Positions 34,082-43,562 of a DNA stretch of 64,000 nucleotides are shown here, piece after piece. This stretch comes from DATCHW01 sp036508135 (lineage in GTDB: Bacteria; Bacteroidota; Ignavibacteria; Tepidaquicellales; Tepidaquicellaceae): positions 310,001 to 374,000 of the forward strand of contig DATCHW010000259.1 of assembly GCA_036508135.1 (NCBI GenBank), written 5' to 3'. Position 1 is the stretch's first letter, and every line of letters begins with the position of its first letter. Under the pieces are notes generated by a model that worked only from the letters and a program-made list of their open reading frames with translations, was not told the origin of the DNA and did no database searches. A program made the position numbers and the translations under genes.

Positions 34082-34105
34082 GACAAGGGGTCTTAACCCC
34101 TTGTC
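34082..34105. terminator. Hairpin between convergent genes
   Basis: Perfect 10-bp stem (34082-34091 with 34096-34105) and 4-nt loop between the META-domain gene and the aldo/keto reductase, touching the latter's stop codon. No long T-tract on either side, so only a possible bidirectional terminator. Confidence 0.55.
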
Positions 34106-35133
34106 TATCTTCTGTGGTTTTCCAAATCATCATATTTCCCTCCATATATCAAATCCTTAATATAACCCGCTTTAAAGAATTCGTGGGGAAAACCAAGTTC
34201 TATTTTACTTGCATCATCAAGTTTTTTTAACTGTTCATCAGGAATAACAATTTCAGCTGCTCCCAGCGTATCCTTAATCTGCTCTTCTTTTCTTGCTCCG
34301 ACTATCGGAATCACAACCTGATTTCTTTGCATTGTCCATCTTACGGCTAATTGAGAAGGTGTAACACCGAGTTCTTTCGCAACTTTTACATTAGCGGTTG
34401 CTATTTTCAAATTCCTTTCATTACGGCGTTTGGAATCTGCCGTTACCCTTCCTTCAGGTTCATTATTATTCAGATATTTCCCGCTTAATGCACCACCGGC
34501 TATCGCTCCCCATGGTGTGACAGCAATATCAAGTTCTTTAGCCATTGGTAACAAATCCCTTTCAGCTGATCGTTCAATTAAGCTGTATTCAATCTGTAAT
34601 CCAGTGAACTGTGTCCAACCGCGTAATTCCGCTATAGTATTGGCACGCGAGACTATCCAGGCAGGAGTATCGGAAATACCTATATAATGAATCTTCCCGC
34701 TTGAAACCAAATCATCGAGTCCGCGTAAAACTTCTTCAATCGGTGTCGTAAAGTCCCACATATGAAGCCAGAATAAATCTATGAATTCCGTATTCAATCG
34801 TTTAAGACTTTCATCTACTGATCGCATCATATTTTTTCTGTGGTTACCGCTGAAATTGATGTCACCCATTTTATCAAAAAGAGTATATTTTGTCGCGAGA
34901 ACAAAGTGGTCCCTGTCCGAATGAATAAATTCACCGACCCATTTTTCACTTGTACCTTCGGTATACCGGTTTGCCGTGTCGATAAAGTTACCACCTGCAT
35001 TGGAATAAACATCAAAGACTTTTTTGCTGTTTTCATAATCTGCACCCCAGCCCCATTCTGTTCCAAATGTCATAGTGCCGAGACATATTTCGGAAACGCG
35101 TAATCCACTTTTTCCAAATAATTTAAATTTCAT
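34105..35133 (-). CDS. Aldo/keto reductase
   Basis: Cytosolic NADPH-dependent oxidoreductase of 342 residues with the TIM-barrel AKR fold. FIDTANRYTEGTSEKWVGEFI contains the catalytic Asp and Tyr; FVLATKYTLF the Lys; FIDLFWLHMWDF the active-site His region. GLQIEYSLIERSAERDLLPMAKELDIAVTPWGAIAGGALSGKYL and the closing IPIVGARKEEQIKDTLGA form the cofactor site. It resembles the YajO/Gpr-type AKR subgroup. Substrate unknown. It is probably monocistronic, 63 bases downstream of the M49-like peptidase gene. Confidence 0.93.
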   Translation of the reverse strand: MKFKLFGKSGLRVSEICLGTMTFGTEWGWGADYENSKKVFDVYSNAGGNFIDTANRYTEGTSEKWVGEFIHSDRDHFVLATKYTLFDKMGDINFSGNHRKNMMRSVDESLKRLNTEFIDLFWLHMWDFTTPIEEVLRGLDDLVSSGKIHYIGISDTPAWIVSRANTIAELRGWTQFTGLQIEYSLIERSAERDLLPMAKELDIAVTPWGAIAGGALSGKYLNNNEPEGRVTADSKRRNERNLKIATANVKVAKELGVTPSQLAVRWTMQRNQVVIPIVGARKEEQIKDTLGAAEIVIPDEQLKKLDDASKIELGFPHEFFKAGYIKDLIYGGKYDDLENHRR

Positions 35134-35196
35134 ATGTTGTTGAAGAATTAATTATTTAATTTTTTATTAAAACGATTATTTAATGTTTAAACAATA

Positions 35197-36810
35197 TTAA
35201 AATGTTAAATATTCCATTCCCATATTGAAAACTATATCAACGGGAATTTTTGCATCTTTTATTCTGTCTAAATCTTTTTGCAAATCGGTTTTGATTTTTC
35301 CGTCTTCTTCTATGAGTTTTACAGCATAATTATAATCACCATCTCCCTGGATTTTTAATATTTGCTGAACTGATGTAGCGACGGCTTCTTTCATTTTATC
35401 AAAATTGACGCTGTATGTGCCGTCAGTATTTCTGGTGAAAGCACCATGTTTTTCGAAATAATAAAAGCGAACCATATTTGCTTTACCGTGTGCATCTGAT
35501 GCTCCAAACCTGCAAGAACGGAAAATACCTGCAAGGAATGTTACATAATTATCCATAACTTCACCTTCTTTCAGTTCGCCCATTTCATATAATTTTGTTA
35601 CTATATATAAGCCAAGTATATCTGCTTTTCCTTCTTCAAGTCCCGGATATTGCTCTTTAAGAGCATCGCGTACCGTACCTGCTCCTGTTATCGTATTTTT
35701 TATCCCAAGTCCGTGCGCAACTTCATGAAACATTACGTTTTCAAAAAATGCATTAAACTTAACATATTTTCTTTCCTCCGGAGTGATTAACAGATCGGAT
35801 ATAGGAAGCATAATATTATCAAATTTTGCTTTCATGATATTTTTTAACTGCAATCTGCGTGAACCTTTTTTTGCTTGTACTTCTTCATCGTTCGGAAGAT
35901 TTATAGCAATAGTCTTACTTCCTGCATTGCAATCTCCTGCATAATAAATTGCATCATATGCATTGAGATCCGATTCGCTTCCGGGGATTTCTGATTTGTA
36001 TTTTGAGTCAACAGGCATTCCTTTTTGTAATTCCGGGAGCATGGAAGTGAACCTTGAGAGTCTATTGCTCCACTCCAAATCTTTGATTAGAATGAATGAT
36101 TCAAAAGATGTTTTATATCCGAAAAGCTGGTCAGTGTAATTTTCGATAGGACCAACGATAAAATCTATATTCGAAGTCTTCATATCCATCCAGGCAAAAT
36201 CACTTGGTTGATAATTATCGGACGTAAGTGCTTCTGCTCTCATCGAAAGATACTTCTTCAAACCTGCGTCTTCAGCAAGTTCCGATGCCTCAAGGAGTAG
36301 TTTTGAAGCTTTTTCAAGATTCCCTTTGAATGCAATTGAATAAGGAATTACTATCAATTCTCCTTTCTCATTTCTTTTTAATATTGTGTAAGGATCGGAT
36401 TTCTTCGGGTCGGAAAATTTATTGAACTCGTCTTTTGTCATATCGAACGGGTAAAAATTTGCACCGTCGGGTTTAGGCATTGCTCCGCTTACAAAAACTT
36501 TTTCGTTATCGAGTTGGTCCCAGGGTCCATAATTAATAAATACAAACTTCTTTTCATACTCATCCTGTAAACCATTGAGGAATTTGTCTTTATCCCCGTA
36601 ATTCTGCATCCAGAATAAATCGTCCATTATTTTAGCGACTTCGATGAGTATCGGAATAATTTTCTTTTCCTTATCACTCAACCGGGATAGGTCTGCAGAA
36701 AGGGTTACAGGCTTAAAAGATTCGAACCTTTCTTTAATATTCATATTTTGAGAGTAAGTGATGTTTAAAAAACAAAATAAAATTAATACTGATAAAATAA
36801 ATTTATTCAT
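35197..36810 (-). CDS. Secreted M49-like (dipeptidyl-peptidase III-related) zinc metallopeptidase
   Basis: Exported protein of 537 residues: signal peptide at 1-20 (FILSVLILFCFLNITYSQ). Zinc motif HEVAH at 362-366, and a downstream EEGKAD (392-397) offering the third ligand Glu, the arrangement of the M49/DPP III family, although classical DPP III has HELLGH (HExxxH) and is larger. NYGPWDQLDNEKVF and DAIYYAGDCNAGSKTIAINLPND are stretches I associate with this Bacteroidota group. It would cleave dipeptides from peptide N-termini. It may be periplasmic or a lost-lipobox relative. The divergent FadL-like gene lies 173 bases away. Confidence 0.78.
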   Translation of the reverse strand: MNKFILSVLILFCFLNITYSQNMNIKERFESFKPVTLSADLSRLSDKEKKIIPILIEVAKIMDDLFWMQNYGDKDKFLNGLQDEYEKKFVFINYGPWDQLDNEKVFVSGAMPKPDGANFYPFDMTKDEFNKFSDPKKSDPYTILKRNEKGELIVIPYSIAFKGNLEKASKLLLEASELAEDAGLKKYLSMRAEALTSDNYQPSDFAWMDMKTSNIDFIVGPIENYTDQLFGYKTSFESFILIKDLEWSNRLSRFTSMLPELQKGMPVDSKYKSEIPGSESDLNAYDAIYYAGDCNAGSKTIAINLPNDEEVQAKKGSRRLQLKNIMKAKFDNIMLPISDLLITPEERKYVKFNAFFENVMFHEVAHGLGIKNTITGAGTVRDALKEQYPGLEEGKADILGLYIVTKLYEMGELKEGEVMDNYVTFLAGIFRSCRFGASDAHGKANMVRFYYFEKHGAFTRNTDGTYSVNFDKMKEAVATSVQQILKIQGDGDYNYAVKLIEEDGKIKTDLQKDLDRIKDAKIPVDIVFNMGMEYLTF

Positions 36811-36983
36811 ATAATAATTATTTAAATATTTAGAAATAATTTTTTATTGACTTCTTTCATCTCTTTCGAACTTTGAAAAACTATGAAAATTTTTAGAGTT
36901 TTGATATTCAAATATTTTTAATGCATTTAAATATTATTTTTGATATTTTTACATATTCAAAACTATTTACTAATTAAAACTAT

Positions 36984-38534
36984 ATGCAGATGACAACCAA
37001 ATCAATACTATTTTTGTTTGTGTTTCTTTTTGTCTATTCAGTATCTAATTCACAGGATGGCACACGTTCCATTGGCTATAGCACCCGCGCAATAGGAAGA
37101 GGAGGTACAGAGATAGGATTTTTTGACAGTCCGTCTTTGATGCTTACGAACCCCGGCGGATTATCATTTATAAATTCTTCGATGTTAGCGGCAAACGGAA
37201 TTTTTATGATTCCTCCTCCCAAATTCAAGAATTATAAAAATGTTAACGGGGTAACAAACACCACTATATTAAATGATGCTGAGGGCGAGAAAAATCTGTA
37301 TGTTCTTCCAAGTTTATCTTACATTTACAAATTGAACAAGAGTAAATTTACACTTGGAGCAGGAGCCATAACTTCCGGAGGTATGGGCGCTGATTTTATG
37401 CTGAATCATGAACTGTTTAAAGATGCAAGCGGAAATTATGTTCAACAGAAATATCATTCAAGATTCGCAATAATAGAAAGCGGTATTTCAATTGCTTATT
37501 TAATCACACCTGAATTTTCTGCAGGAATATCGGGAGAATTTGTTTATTCTCAACTCGAATTCACTAATCCGTTCAGCCTTAGTCCTACTGTCATGAAAGG
37601 TCAAGCCACTCCTACCATGACGTTCGGACAAATGTTCGCCGCACCGAGATCTTATGGCGGTCTTGATTATAAAGAGGTTACTTCATCGGCAGAAATGAAA
37701 GGTCTTAAATCATATACCTTTAGCGGTAAAGCCGGAATTGCATATAAATTCAATGATGGATTTTCAATTGGTGCTTCATATTCAGCAGCGATTCCACTTA
37801 GATTTAAAAACGGTACTTCGACACTCGATATGACGGCACAGTTCACTGATGCATCAGGCAGGGCTGTCCAGAATGTTATGGCAAGATATCCGGGAATCAA
37901 TGTACAGGCGGCAAAGGACTCTGTGACACGTTCTTTCCTGCAAATGGGAATTGACGCAACTAAGGGATTTGTATCAGCCTATGATATTGAAAATTCATTT
38001 GAAGCTCCTCAATCTTTCGGAATCGGGTTGATGTATTCTCCCATTCCAAAATTAAAATTCGGATTGGATTTCGAGTGGATCAACTGGAGTAAATCTTTTG
38101 ATAAAATGACACTTACTCTTAGAAACGGCACAAATGCAAATATAAATAAAATGCTTGCGGCAGGCGGAACAGGTCAGGCTGACTTGATAATTGATTTTCT
38201 TTTGAACTGGAAAGATGCGGTAATTTTGAAGTTCGGCGGAGAATATGAATTCAGTGATAAATTTACGGTAAGGCTGGGATATGCATACGGAAGTAATCCA
38301 ATACCTACAACTACAATCATTCCTATTATTCCGGCAATCTTAGAGCATCACTTTATGGGAGGTTTTAGTTATTATATCACAAAGAATTTCATTACGAACG
38401 TTGCGTTTGAATACGGATTGAATCACACATTAACAGCAAGCAATCCAAGTTTAATAGCTGCGGAATATAATAACAGCCAGGCGAGTTTAAAAAATCTTTT
38501 AGGACATATTTCATTCGCATATATTTTTAAATAA
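36984..38534 (+). CDS. OmpP1/FadL/TodX family outer-membrane transporter
   Basis: Outer-membrane barrel of 516 residues for uptake of hydrophobic compounds. Signal peptide at about 1-23. The mature N-terminus (GTRSIGYSTRAIGRGGTEIGFFDSPSLMLTNPGGLSFI) is the FadL hatch signature, with the NPGGL (NPA-like) turn. The rest is beta-strands with a closing ASLKNLLGHISFAYIFK. A large extracellular insert (about 200-330, with FGQMFAAPRSYGG and SVTRSFLQMGID) is usual. Substrate probably long-chain fatty acid or aromatic compounds. A terminator follows directly. A TAnnTTTG-like box at 36935-36942 lies upstream, without a well-spaced partner. Confidence 0.9.
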   Translation: MQMTTKSILFLFVFLFVYSVSNSQDGTRSIGYSTRAIGRGGTEIGFFDSPSLMLTNPGGLSFINSSMLAANGIFMIPPPKFKNYKNVNGVTNTTILNDAEGEKNLYVLPSLSYIYKLNKSKFTLGAGAITSGGMGADFMLNHELFKDASGNYVQQKYHSRFAIIESGISIAYLITPEFSAGISGEFVYSQLEFTNPFSLSPTVMKGQATPTMTFGQMFAAPRSYGGLDYKEVTSSAEMKGLKSYTFSGKAGIAYKFNDGFSIGASYSAAIPLRFKNGTSTLDMTAQFTDASGRAVQNVMARYPGINVQAAKDSVTRSFLQMGIDATKGFVSAYDIENSFEAPQSFGIGLMYSPIPKLKFGLDFEWINWSKSFDKMTLTLRNGTNANINKMLAAGGTGQADLIIDFLLNWKDAVILKFGGEYEFSDKFTVRLGYAYGSNPIPTTTIIPIIPAILEHHFMGGFSYYITKNFITNVAFEYGLNHTLTASNPSLIAAEYNNSQASLKNLLGHISFAYIFK

Positions 38535-38558
38535 GAGAATTTTATAATTTATTTATTA

Positions 38559-38602
38559 AGCCATCGGCGGGTTTTGTTTAGCCTGTCGGATGGCTTTTTT
38601 TA
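38559..38602 (+). terminator. Rho-independent terminator of the FadL-like gene
   Basis: Imperfect stem (8 bp perfect at the base, 38559-38566 with 38589-38596, then further pairs with mismatches) followed by a T-run to 38601. It lies 25 bases after the stop codon. Confidence 0.75.
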
Positions 38603-38874
38603 TTTGGGGGATTTGGGACATTTGAAAGTGAAATCTATGACGAGTAAAAATGCAAATCCCGTCAGGAGGAAACTTCTTGAGGGGCACAAATGGAAAATAT
38701 GACCCGAATAATTTCTTCAGAATAAATCAAAATATTAAACCTGCAGCATAATCATATAATAAATTTAATTTTAATAATAACTAATTATTTTATTCTTTCT
38801 GATATGAACGATTATTAATTGTTGTTTGTTTTAAAAAATCAAGTAACATTTTAAATAAATTAAATTAATAAATT
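38603..38874. other. Intergenic stretch without a supported gene
   Basis: Together with the terminator, the gap between the FadL-like gene and the next gene is 340 bases. It holds only a 21-codon open frame from 38638 (GGAGG-like bases occur inside it, not before it) and otherwise AT-rich sequence. No RNA fold or repeat is apparent. Confidence 0.5.
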
Positions 38875-39168
38875 ATGAAACAAATAATGGTAAATTTCAA
38901 TTTCAAGGGAGCAACGTCAGAACAATATGATGGAATAATGGACGACCTCAATCCATCAGGAATTCTGAATAATAGTGGATTAATGTTCCATGCATGTGCA
39001 ACGAGTCCAAACGGTCTTAAGGTTTGTGATGTTTGGGAATCAGAAGAATCATTCAAAAAATTCGGTGAAACACTAATGCCGCTTCTAAAAAAACACGGAA
39101 TTGAAGCTGTTCCACCTGAGATTTATCCTATACATAATATGGTTACATTTTTAGCTGCTAATGCATAG
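38875..39168 (+). CDS. Small dimeric alpha-beta-barrel-like hypothetical protein
   Basis: Cytosolic protein of 97 residues. The pattern beta (MKQIMVNFNFKG), helix (EQYDGIMDDLNPSG), beta (GLMFHACATSPNG), beta (LKVCDVWESEESFKKFGETLMPLLKKHG) and a last strand (EIYPIHNMVTFL) fits a dimeric alpha-beta barrel, as in antibiotic-biosynthesis-monooxygenase-like proteins. DVWESEESFKKFGE is a common motif in that fold. No cofactor or catalytic residues can be assigned. It is a monocistronic gene with its own strong bidirectional terminator. Confidence 0.7.
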   Translation: MKQIMVNFNFKGATSEQYDGIMDDLNPSGILNNSGLMFHACATSPNGLKVCDVWESEESFKKFGETLMPLLKKHGIEAVPPEIYPIHNMVTFLAANA

Positions 39169-39180
39169 ATAGGTAAAAGT

Positions 39181-39212
39181 AAAAGAGCCATTACAAATGT
39201 AATGGCTCTTTT
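39181..39212. terminator. Bidirectional rho-independent terminator
   Basis: Perfect 14-bp stem (39181-39194 with 39199-39212), AAAT loop, T-run on the plus strand and A-run on the other side. It separates the small alpha-beta protein from the convergent pepD gene. Confidence 0.85.
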
Positions 39213-39251
39213 ATTTAAATCAAGAATTATATCCTGAAATAATCTGAGAAA

Positions 39252-40715
39252 TTATTTTTTTACAGGAACATTTTTGAGTGTTTCTATAAGATAGTTCCAG
39301 AATTTGGTTACTGTTGCAATGTTCAATTTCTCATCAGGGGAGTGCGGTGAACGAATTGTGGGTCCGAAAGATATCATATCGAAATTAGGATATATTCCGC
39401 CAATGAGTCCACACTCAAGCCCTGCGTGTATTGCTTTTATAGCGGCATCTTTTCCAAACATCTTTTTGTATATGCCCTGCATAACAGTCAATATCTCTGA
39501 ATGGGGATTTGGTTTCCATCCGGGATATTGTCCATCGAATACAAATTCCGCACCTGCAAGTTCAAATAATGATGCTACCATTTGCTCAAGAGCTTCTTTT
39601 GCAGAATCGACTGAACTTCTTAATAAGCATTTTATTTCAACTTTTCCATTTTCGGATTTTACGATTGCAAGATTTGTGGATGTTTCAACGAGACCTTCCA
39701 TATCACTGCTCATACGGATGACATCGTTCGGGCAGGCGATGATTGCATTTATTAATTTCTTTTGTGAATCGGCGTCGAATATTTTTGCAGGAGCATCTAC
39801 TGCTTCTACATCCATTTTGAAATCCGGCTCGACAGTGGCATATTCTTTTCTGTAAACTTCATACATAGAAGCTACGCATCCGGGAATATCCTTTGCTATT
39901 TCAGCAGGGACAACAAATACTGCGAAACCTTCTCTTGGAATTGCATTCCGGAGATTTCCTGCTTCGACACTTGCGAGCCTCATTTTGCGTTTTATTTCTG
40001 CGTGTTTAAGATAACGGAACAAAATTTTATTGGCATTGGCTCTGTAAAGTTGTATATCGCATCCGGAGTGTCCGCCTTTAAGACCTCTGACATTCAGTTT
40101 GAAAGCTTTATAACCCTGAGGGACGGCTTCTTCTTTATAAGACATTGTGATATTTGCATTTGTTCCACCCGCACATCCGATAAAGAGTTCGCCTTCATCT
40201 TCAGAATCAAGATTCATCAGAATATCGCCTTTCAGGAAACCGGGCTTTAATCCAAACGCACCTGTCATACCCGTTTCTTCATCAGTCGTAAATAAAGCTT
40301 CTAAAGGTCCGTGTGCTATGTCTTTTGATTCCATAATTGCAAGAGCCGCAGCAACGCCGATGCCGTTGTCGGCTCCGAGTGTTGTCCCCGAGGCTTTTAC
40401 CCATTCGCCGTCAATTTGCGGCTTGATTGGGTCTTTTTCAAAATCGTGCTTTACATCGCTGTTTGCCTGTGGTACCATATCGAGGTGTCCCTGAAAAATT
40501 ACTCCCTTCCTGTTTTCCATACCTTTTGTTGCAGGTTTGCGGATTACAATATTTCCTACTTCATCCATATTGGTTTCTAATCCTATTTTCTTTCCGAAAT
40601 TCATAACGTACTCACGTATTGCATCTTCGTGCTTTGATGGTCTTGGAATATTTACTATTTCTTCAAAAATATTCCATATTCTTTCGGGTTTTAGTTGTCC
40701 TAATATTTTACCCAT
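39252..40715 (-). CDS. pepD: Aminoacyl-histidine dipeptidase (Xaa-His dipeptidase, PepD type)
   Basis: Cytosolic M20C zinc peptidase of 487 residues. Signatures: IPRPSKHEDAIREYVMNFGKK, the ligand QGHLDMVPQAN, TTLGADNGIGVAAALAIME, the catalytic TTDEETGMTGAFGL, NLDSEDEGELFIGCAGGTN, the dimerisation-domain GLKGGHSGCDI, and the end AIHAGLECGLIGGIYPNFDMISFGPTIRSPHSPDEKL. Length is the family norm (about 485). A clear AAGGAG ribosome binding site precedes the ATG. Two bases separate it from the upstream PqqD-like gene, so they are co-transcribed. It completes intracellular breakdown of imported dipeptides. Confidence 0.96.
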   Translation of the reverse strand: MGKILGQLKPERIWNIFEEIVNIPRPSKHEDAIREYVMNFGKKIGLETNMDEVGNIVIRKPATKGMENRKGVIFQGHLDMVPQANSDVKHDFEKDPIKPQIDGEWVKASGTTLGADNGIGVAAALAIMESKDIAHGPLEALFTTDEETGMTGAFGLKPGFLKGDILMNLDSEDEGELFIGCAGGTNANITMSYKEEAVPQGYKAFKLNVRGLKGGHSGCDIQLYRANANKILFRYLKHAEIKRKMRLASVEAGNLRNAIPREGFAVFVVPAEIAKDIPGCVASMYEVYRKEYATVEPDFKMDVEAVDAPAKIFDADSQKKLINAIIACPNDVIRMSSDMEGLVETSTNLAIVKSENGKVEIKCLLRSSVDSAKEALEQMVASLFELAGAEFVFDGQYPGWKPNPHSEILTVMQGIYKKMFGKDAAIKAIHAGLECGLIGGIYPNFDMISFGPTIRSPHSPDEKLNIATVTKFWNYLIETLKNVPVKK

Positions 40716-40717
40716 TG

Positions 40718-41083
40718 TTACTCCTTTTTTAGTTTTTGAAAATTAATAAAATTACTTTGATATAGCTGTGTTAAAAACTTAATTATTCTTTCCTGAGCAG
40801 GATCAATTTTTTCGCCGTGCCGGGCAGACAATTCATTTATAATTACAGAAACATCTTTTTTTCCGTCAATTGCTTCCCAGACAGATGAGCCGAGCTCATC
40901 GAGTTTCACTCTGAAATGCTTTGATTTGTTTTTCGGTATCAGGTTTTGAAAGAATTCCTTTTTAAATTTTGGGATTAAAATACTTGTCATCCCGTTTATT
41001 GATTCTGATTTATGGATTTTAAACGGAATAAGTTCGAGATAATTTATTTCAGGAGTTTTAGCTTTACTTTTAAATAGTGACAT
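40718..41083 (-). CDS. PqqD-like protein (RiPP recognition element fold)
   Basis: Small cytosolic protein of 121 residues. The segment HFRVKLDELGSSVWEAIDGKKDVSVIINELSARHGEK is the PqqD winged-helix pattern (LDE-G--VW--IDG---V--I---L), and FLTQLYQSNFINF closes it. PqqD domains bind leader peptides for radical-SAM RiPP enzymes, but no radical-SAM gene or precursor peptide is adjacent, so the partner is unknown. An N-terminal extension of about 60 residues (SKAKTPEINYLELIPFKI) precedes the domain. It is coupled to pepD by a two-base gap. Confidence 0.82.
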   Translation of the reverse strand: MSLFKSKAKTPEINYLELIPFKIHKSESINGMTSILIPKFKKEFFQNLIPKNKSKHFRVKLDELGSSVWEAIDGKKDVSVIINELSARHGEKIDPAQERIIKFLTQLYQSNFINFQKLKKE

Positions 41084-41102
41084 TAAATTTGTTAATTATA
41101 AG

Positions 41103-41133
41103 AAAAATCCCGTCCGTATTATAAAACGGACGG
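41103..41133 (-). terminator. Rho-independent terminator of the second OPT gene
   Basis: 8-bp GC-rich stem (41110-41117 with 41126-41133) and an 8-nt loop, followed on the minus strand by a short T-run. It lies 27 bases after the OPT stop and before the PqqD-like start. Confidence 0.75.
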
Positions 41134-41159
41134 TAGTTATAAAAAGTTACAAATAATTT

Positions 41160-43229
41160 TTACATTCCTGCGCTCGGCGGAGCCGGTTCATCAGCCTTGC
41201 CAGCATTCTTAAGAGGAATGTTAATTAAAATAAATCCGATAAAAACAATTACCAGCAACCCGATAAATAACGGCGGGTTGGAAAAAATTTCAAAAAGCTT
41301 TATTTCTGCAATTTTAAGAGGTGCAAATGCAAGTCCCGTCAATGCTTCACCGGCAATCAAACCCGAAGCGAGCAAGATACCTATATTCTCAATCCTGATT
41401 TTTTGAGCTTCATTATAACCTCTCTTTTTGATAATTATATCTGCAATACCTTTTATCATTCCGCCTATAAAAATTGCAAATGTTGTTTCAAGAGGCAGAT
41501 ACATACCCACTGCAACAAGCATAGGACTTTTAACCTGCATCATAATGAATGCCAGACCCATAAACAATCCTACAATAATGAGGGGCCAAGCCATTTCTCC
41601 TCCTACGATACCTTGTGAAAGCATTGCCATTAAACCGCCTTGCGGAGCAGGTAATTTACTACTTCCAAATCCTCCGACATAAGGCGGGGAAGACATTTTA
41701 CCTGATGCAATATCTGATTGATTTAAAAGGTTAAGTATAAAGAACATCACAAGCCCCGAAACAACAACACCAATAATATTACCAACCTGCATTTTCCAGG
41801 GTGTACCACCGAGAATATGACCGGCTTTTAAATCCTGAAGCATTTCACCTGCAACCGCCGCTGAAACGCAAACAATTGCTGCAACTCCAAGCACTGCCGC
41901 AACACCACCGTGAGCACTATCCACACCCATAATCACCATCACTAAAGCTGTAATTACTAATGCAGTTAATGTTAAACCGCTAATAGGGTTATTACTTGAA
42001 CCAATCAAACCAACGAGATAACCGGAAATAGCCGCAAAGAAAAACGCAAGCACTATCATCAAAGTTGCTGCTACTATTGCGGGAAGAAGTGTAGTTCCGA
42101 AAATAAAATAAGTAACACAGAACGTAGTCACTGCTGCGAGTAGAATTCCGAACATAACATAAGAGAATTTAAGGTCTCTCTCTATTCTTTCTGTTGCGAC
42201 TGCACCGCCTGTTGCTGCTTTTTTAACGTCACCAATTGAACGTGCAAGACCTGCAGCAAGACTTTTTCTCATTTTAAATAATGTATAAAAAGCACCCATT
42301 AACATTCCGCCGATTGCGATAGGTTTTACAATAAATTTCCAGGTATGTTTCATCAAATCCATATTTACCTGATTAGATACATCTTCGGGAGACATATTAG
42401 GACTCGAAGTCAGAACCCCTGTCATTAATTCTTTTATATAGGCAGGGTCTAAATAGGGTAATATGAAATAGAACAAAATCGGAGTCAGTAAACCCCAGGC
42501 AAGCAAGCCGCCGCTGAAGTTGAGAGATGCATATTGGGGACCTATAATATAGCCTACACCCATATATGCCGGACTTATACCCGGTGAACTTAATAGCATC
42601 CCTCCCTGTCCGGTAATGTGTGTTCCTTTAATCGTAAGTTTATTGAAAAATCCGTAAAATTTTTCCCAGGGTGTCACGAATAATTTAAATTCACTTAACG
42701 CCTGTATTACCGCTCCAATTCCCATAGCTCCAAATAAATATTTGGAACCGCCGCTGCCGCCTTGACCTGATTTATGGATTTCTGCAGCTGCGATAGATTC
42801 GGGAAATACAAGATCCGCATCTTCTACCATAACCCTTCTTAGTAAAGCGACAAACATAATTCCGAGAATACCACCGGAAACCAATATAACAGAAGCCGTC
42901 ATATAACCAAGATCGAAATCGGGTTTCCAGATAAAAAATGCCGGTAATGTGAATATTGCACCGGCTGCTACAGATTCTCCGATAGAACCAACAGTTCTTG
43001 TAAAGTTCTCTTCAAGTATGCTTCCCTTGAAGATCTTCAGTATTGCCATACCGAGAACCGCAGCCGGATATGTTGCGGCAATCGTCATACCTGCCTTTAA
43101 GCCCAGATAAGCATTAGCTGCACCTAATATCACAGATAAAACAAGTCCGATAAGCAGTGCCTTTATCGTAAACTCCGCAATATTAGACTCCGAAGAAACA
43201 AATGGTACATATTTTTTTTGTTCGGACAT
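41160..43229 (-). CDS. OPT family oligopeptide transporter (second paralogue)
   Basis: Inner-membrane transporter of 689 residues with about 15 TM helices. Its start (KKYVPFVSSESNIAEFTIKALLIGLVLSVILGAANAYLGLKAGMTIAATYPAAVLGMAI), SIGESVAAGAIFTLPAFFIW, PESIAAAEIHKSGQGGSGG and GSSNNPISGLTLTALVITALVMVIMG are OPT signatures. It differs from the paralogue at 24322: PESIAAAEIHKSGQ replaces PEATATTEVLVSGE, so it is not a recent duplicate. Substrates probably peptides or peptide-like chelators. It is divergent from the POT-family gene across 333 bases and ends with its own terminator. Confidence 0.94.
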   Translation of the reverse strand: MSEQKKYVPFVSSESNIAEFTIKALLIGLVLSVILGAANAYLGLKAGMTIAATYPAAVLGMAILKIFKGSILEENFTRTVGSIGESVAAGAIFTLPAFFIWKPDFDLGYMTASVILVSGGILGIMFVALLRRVMVEDADLVFPESIAAAEIHKSGQGGSGGSKYLFGAMGIGAVIQALSEFKLFVTPWEKFYGFFNKLTIKGTHITGQGGMLLSSPGISPAYMGVGYIIGPQYASLNFSGGLLAWGLLTPILFYFILPYLDPAYIKELMTGVLTSSPNMSPEDVSNQVNMDLMKHTWKFIVKPIAIGGMLMGAFYTLFKMRKSLAAGLARSIGDVKKAATGGAVATERIERDLKFSYVMFGILLAAVTTFCVTYFIFGTTLLPAIVAATLMIVLAFFFAAISGYLVGLIGSSNNPISGLTLTALVITALVMVIMGVDSAHGGVAAVLGVAAIVCVSAAVAGEMLQDLKAGHILGGTPWKMQVGNIIGVVVSGLVMFFILNLLNQSDIASGKMSSPPYVGGFGSSKLPAPQGGLMAMLSQGIVGGEMAWPLIIVGLFMGLAFIMMQVKSPMLVAVGMYLPLETTFAIFIGGMIKGIADIIIKKRGYNEAQKIRIENIGILLASGLIAGEALTGLAFAPLKIAEIKLFEIFSNPPLFIGLLVIVFIGFILINIPLKNAGKADEPAPPSAGM

Positions 43230-43562
43230 ATGTGTTTAAATTTTAATTATTGGAAGTATATTTAAAATAGATAGTTTAATTATTTTAGTGTATGATTCCT
43301 GATATGAAATGGATTGAATGTTTATTTTTACTGTCAAAAGATTGAATTATAATCTATTGTTAAAATTAAAGATAAAAATATGGAAAAATATAATGCTTTT
43401 CAAGATAGAATAAACTATGAACTTTCTATAAAATTTTTAGAATAAAAATTAAATTTTTATTACATTTTCAATCTTCAACTTTCTTATTTATTACTTTTTT
43501 TATTAATCATAAATATATAATTTAACTGCAAACCGAATATTTAGAAAACTAATTGTGAAAAA
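43230..43562. other. Divergent intergenic region between OPT and POT transporters
   Basis: 333 bases of very AT-rich sequence between two divergent peptide-transporter genes. It must hold both promoters, but I find no match to the TTG-N20-TAnnTTTG pattern, and no operator-like inverted repeat stands out. Confidence 0.5.

Noticed and set aside
38638..38703. 21-codon open frame between the FadL-like gene and the small alpha-beta protein
   Set aside because: No ribosome binding site before it, no recognisable peptide and composition like noncoding sequence.
39304..39855. 183-codon open frame opposite pepD
   Set aside because: It lies wholly antisense to a clearly recognised peptidase gene and shows no family features.
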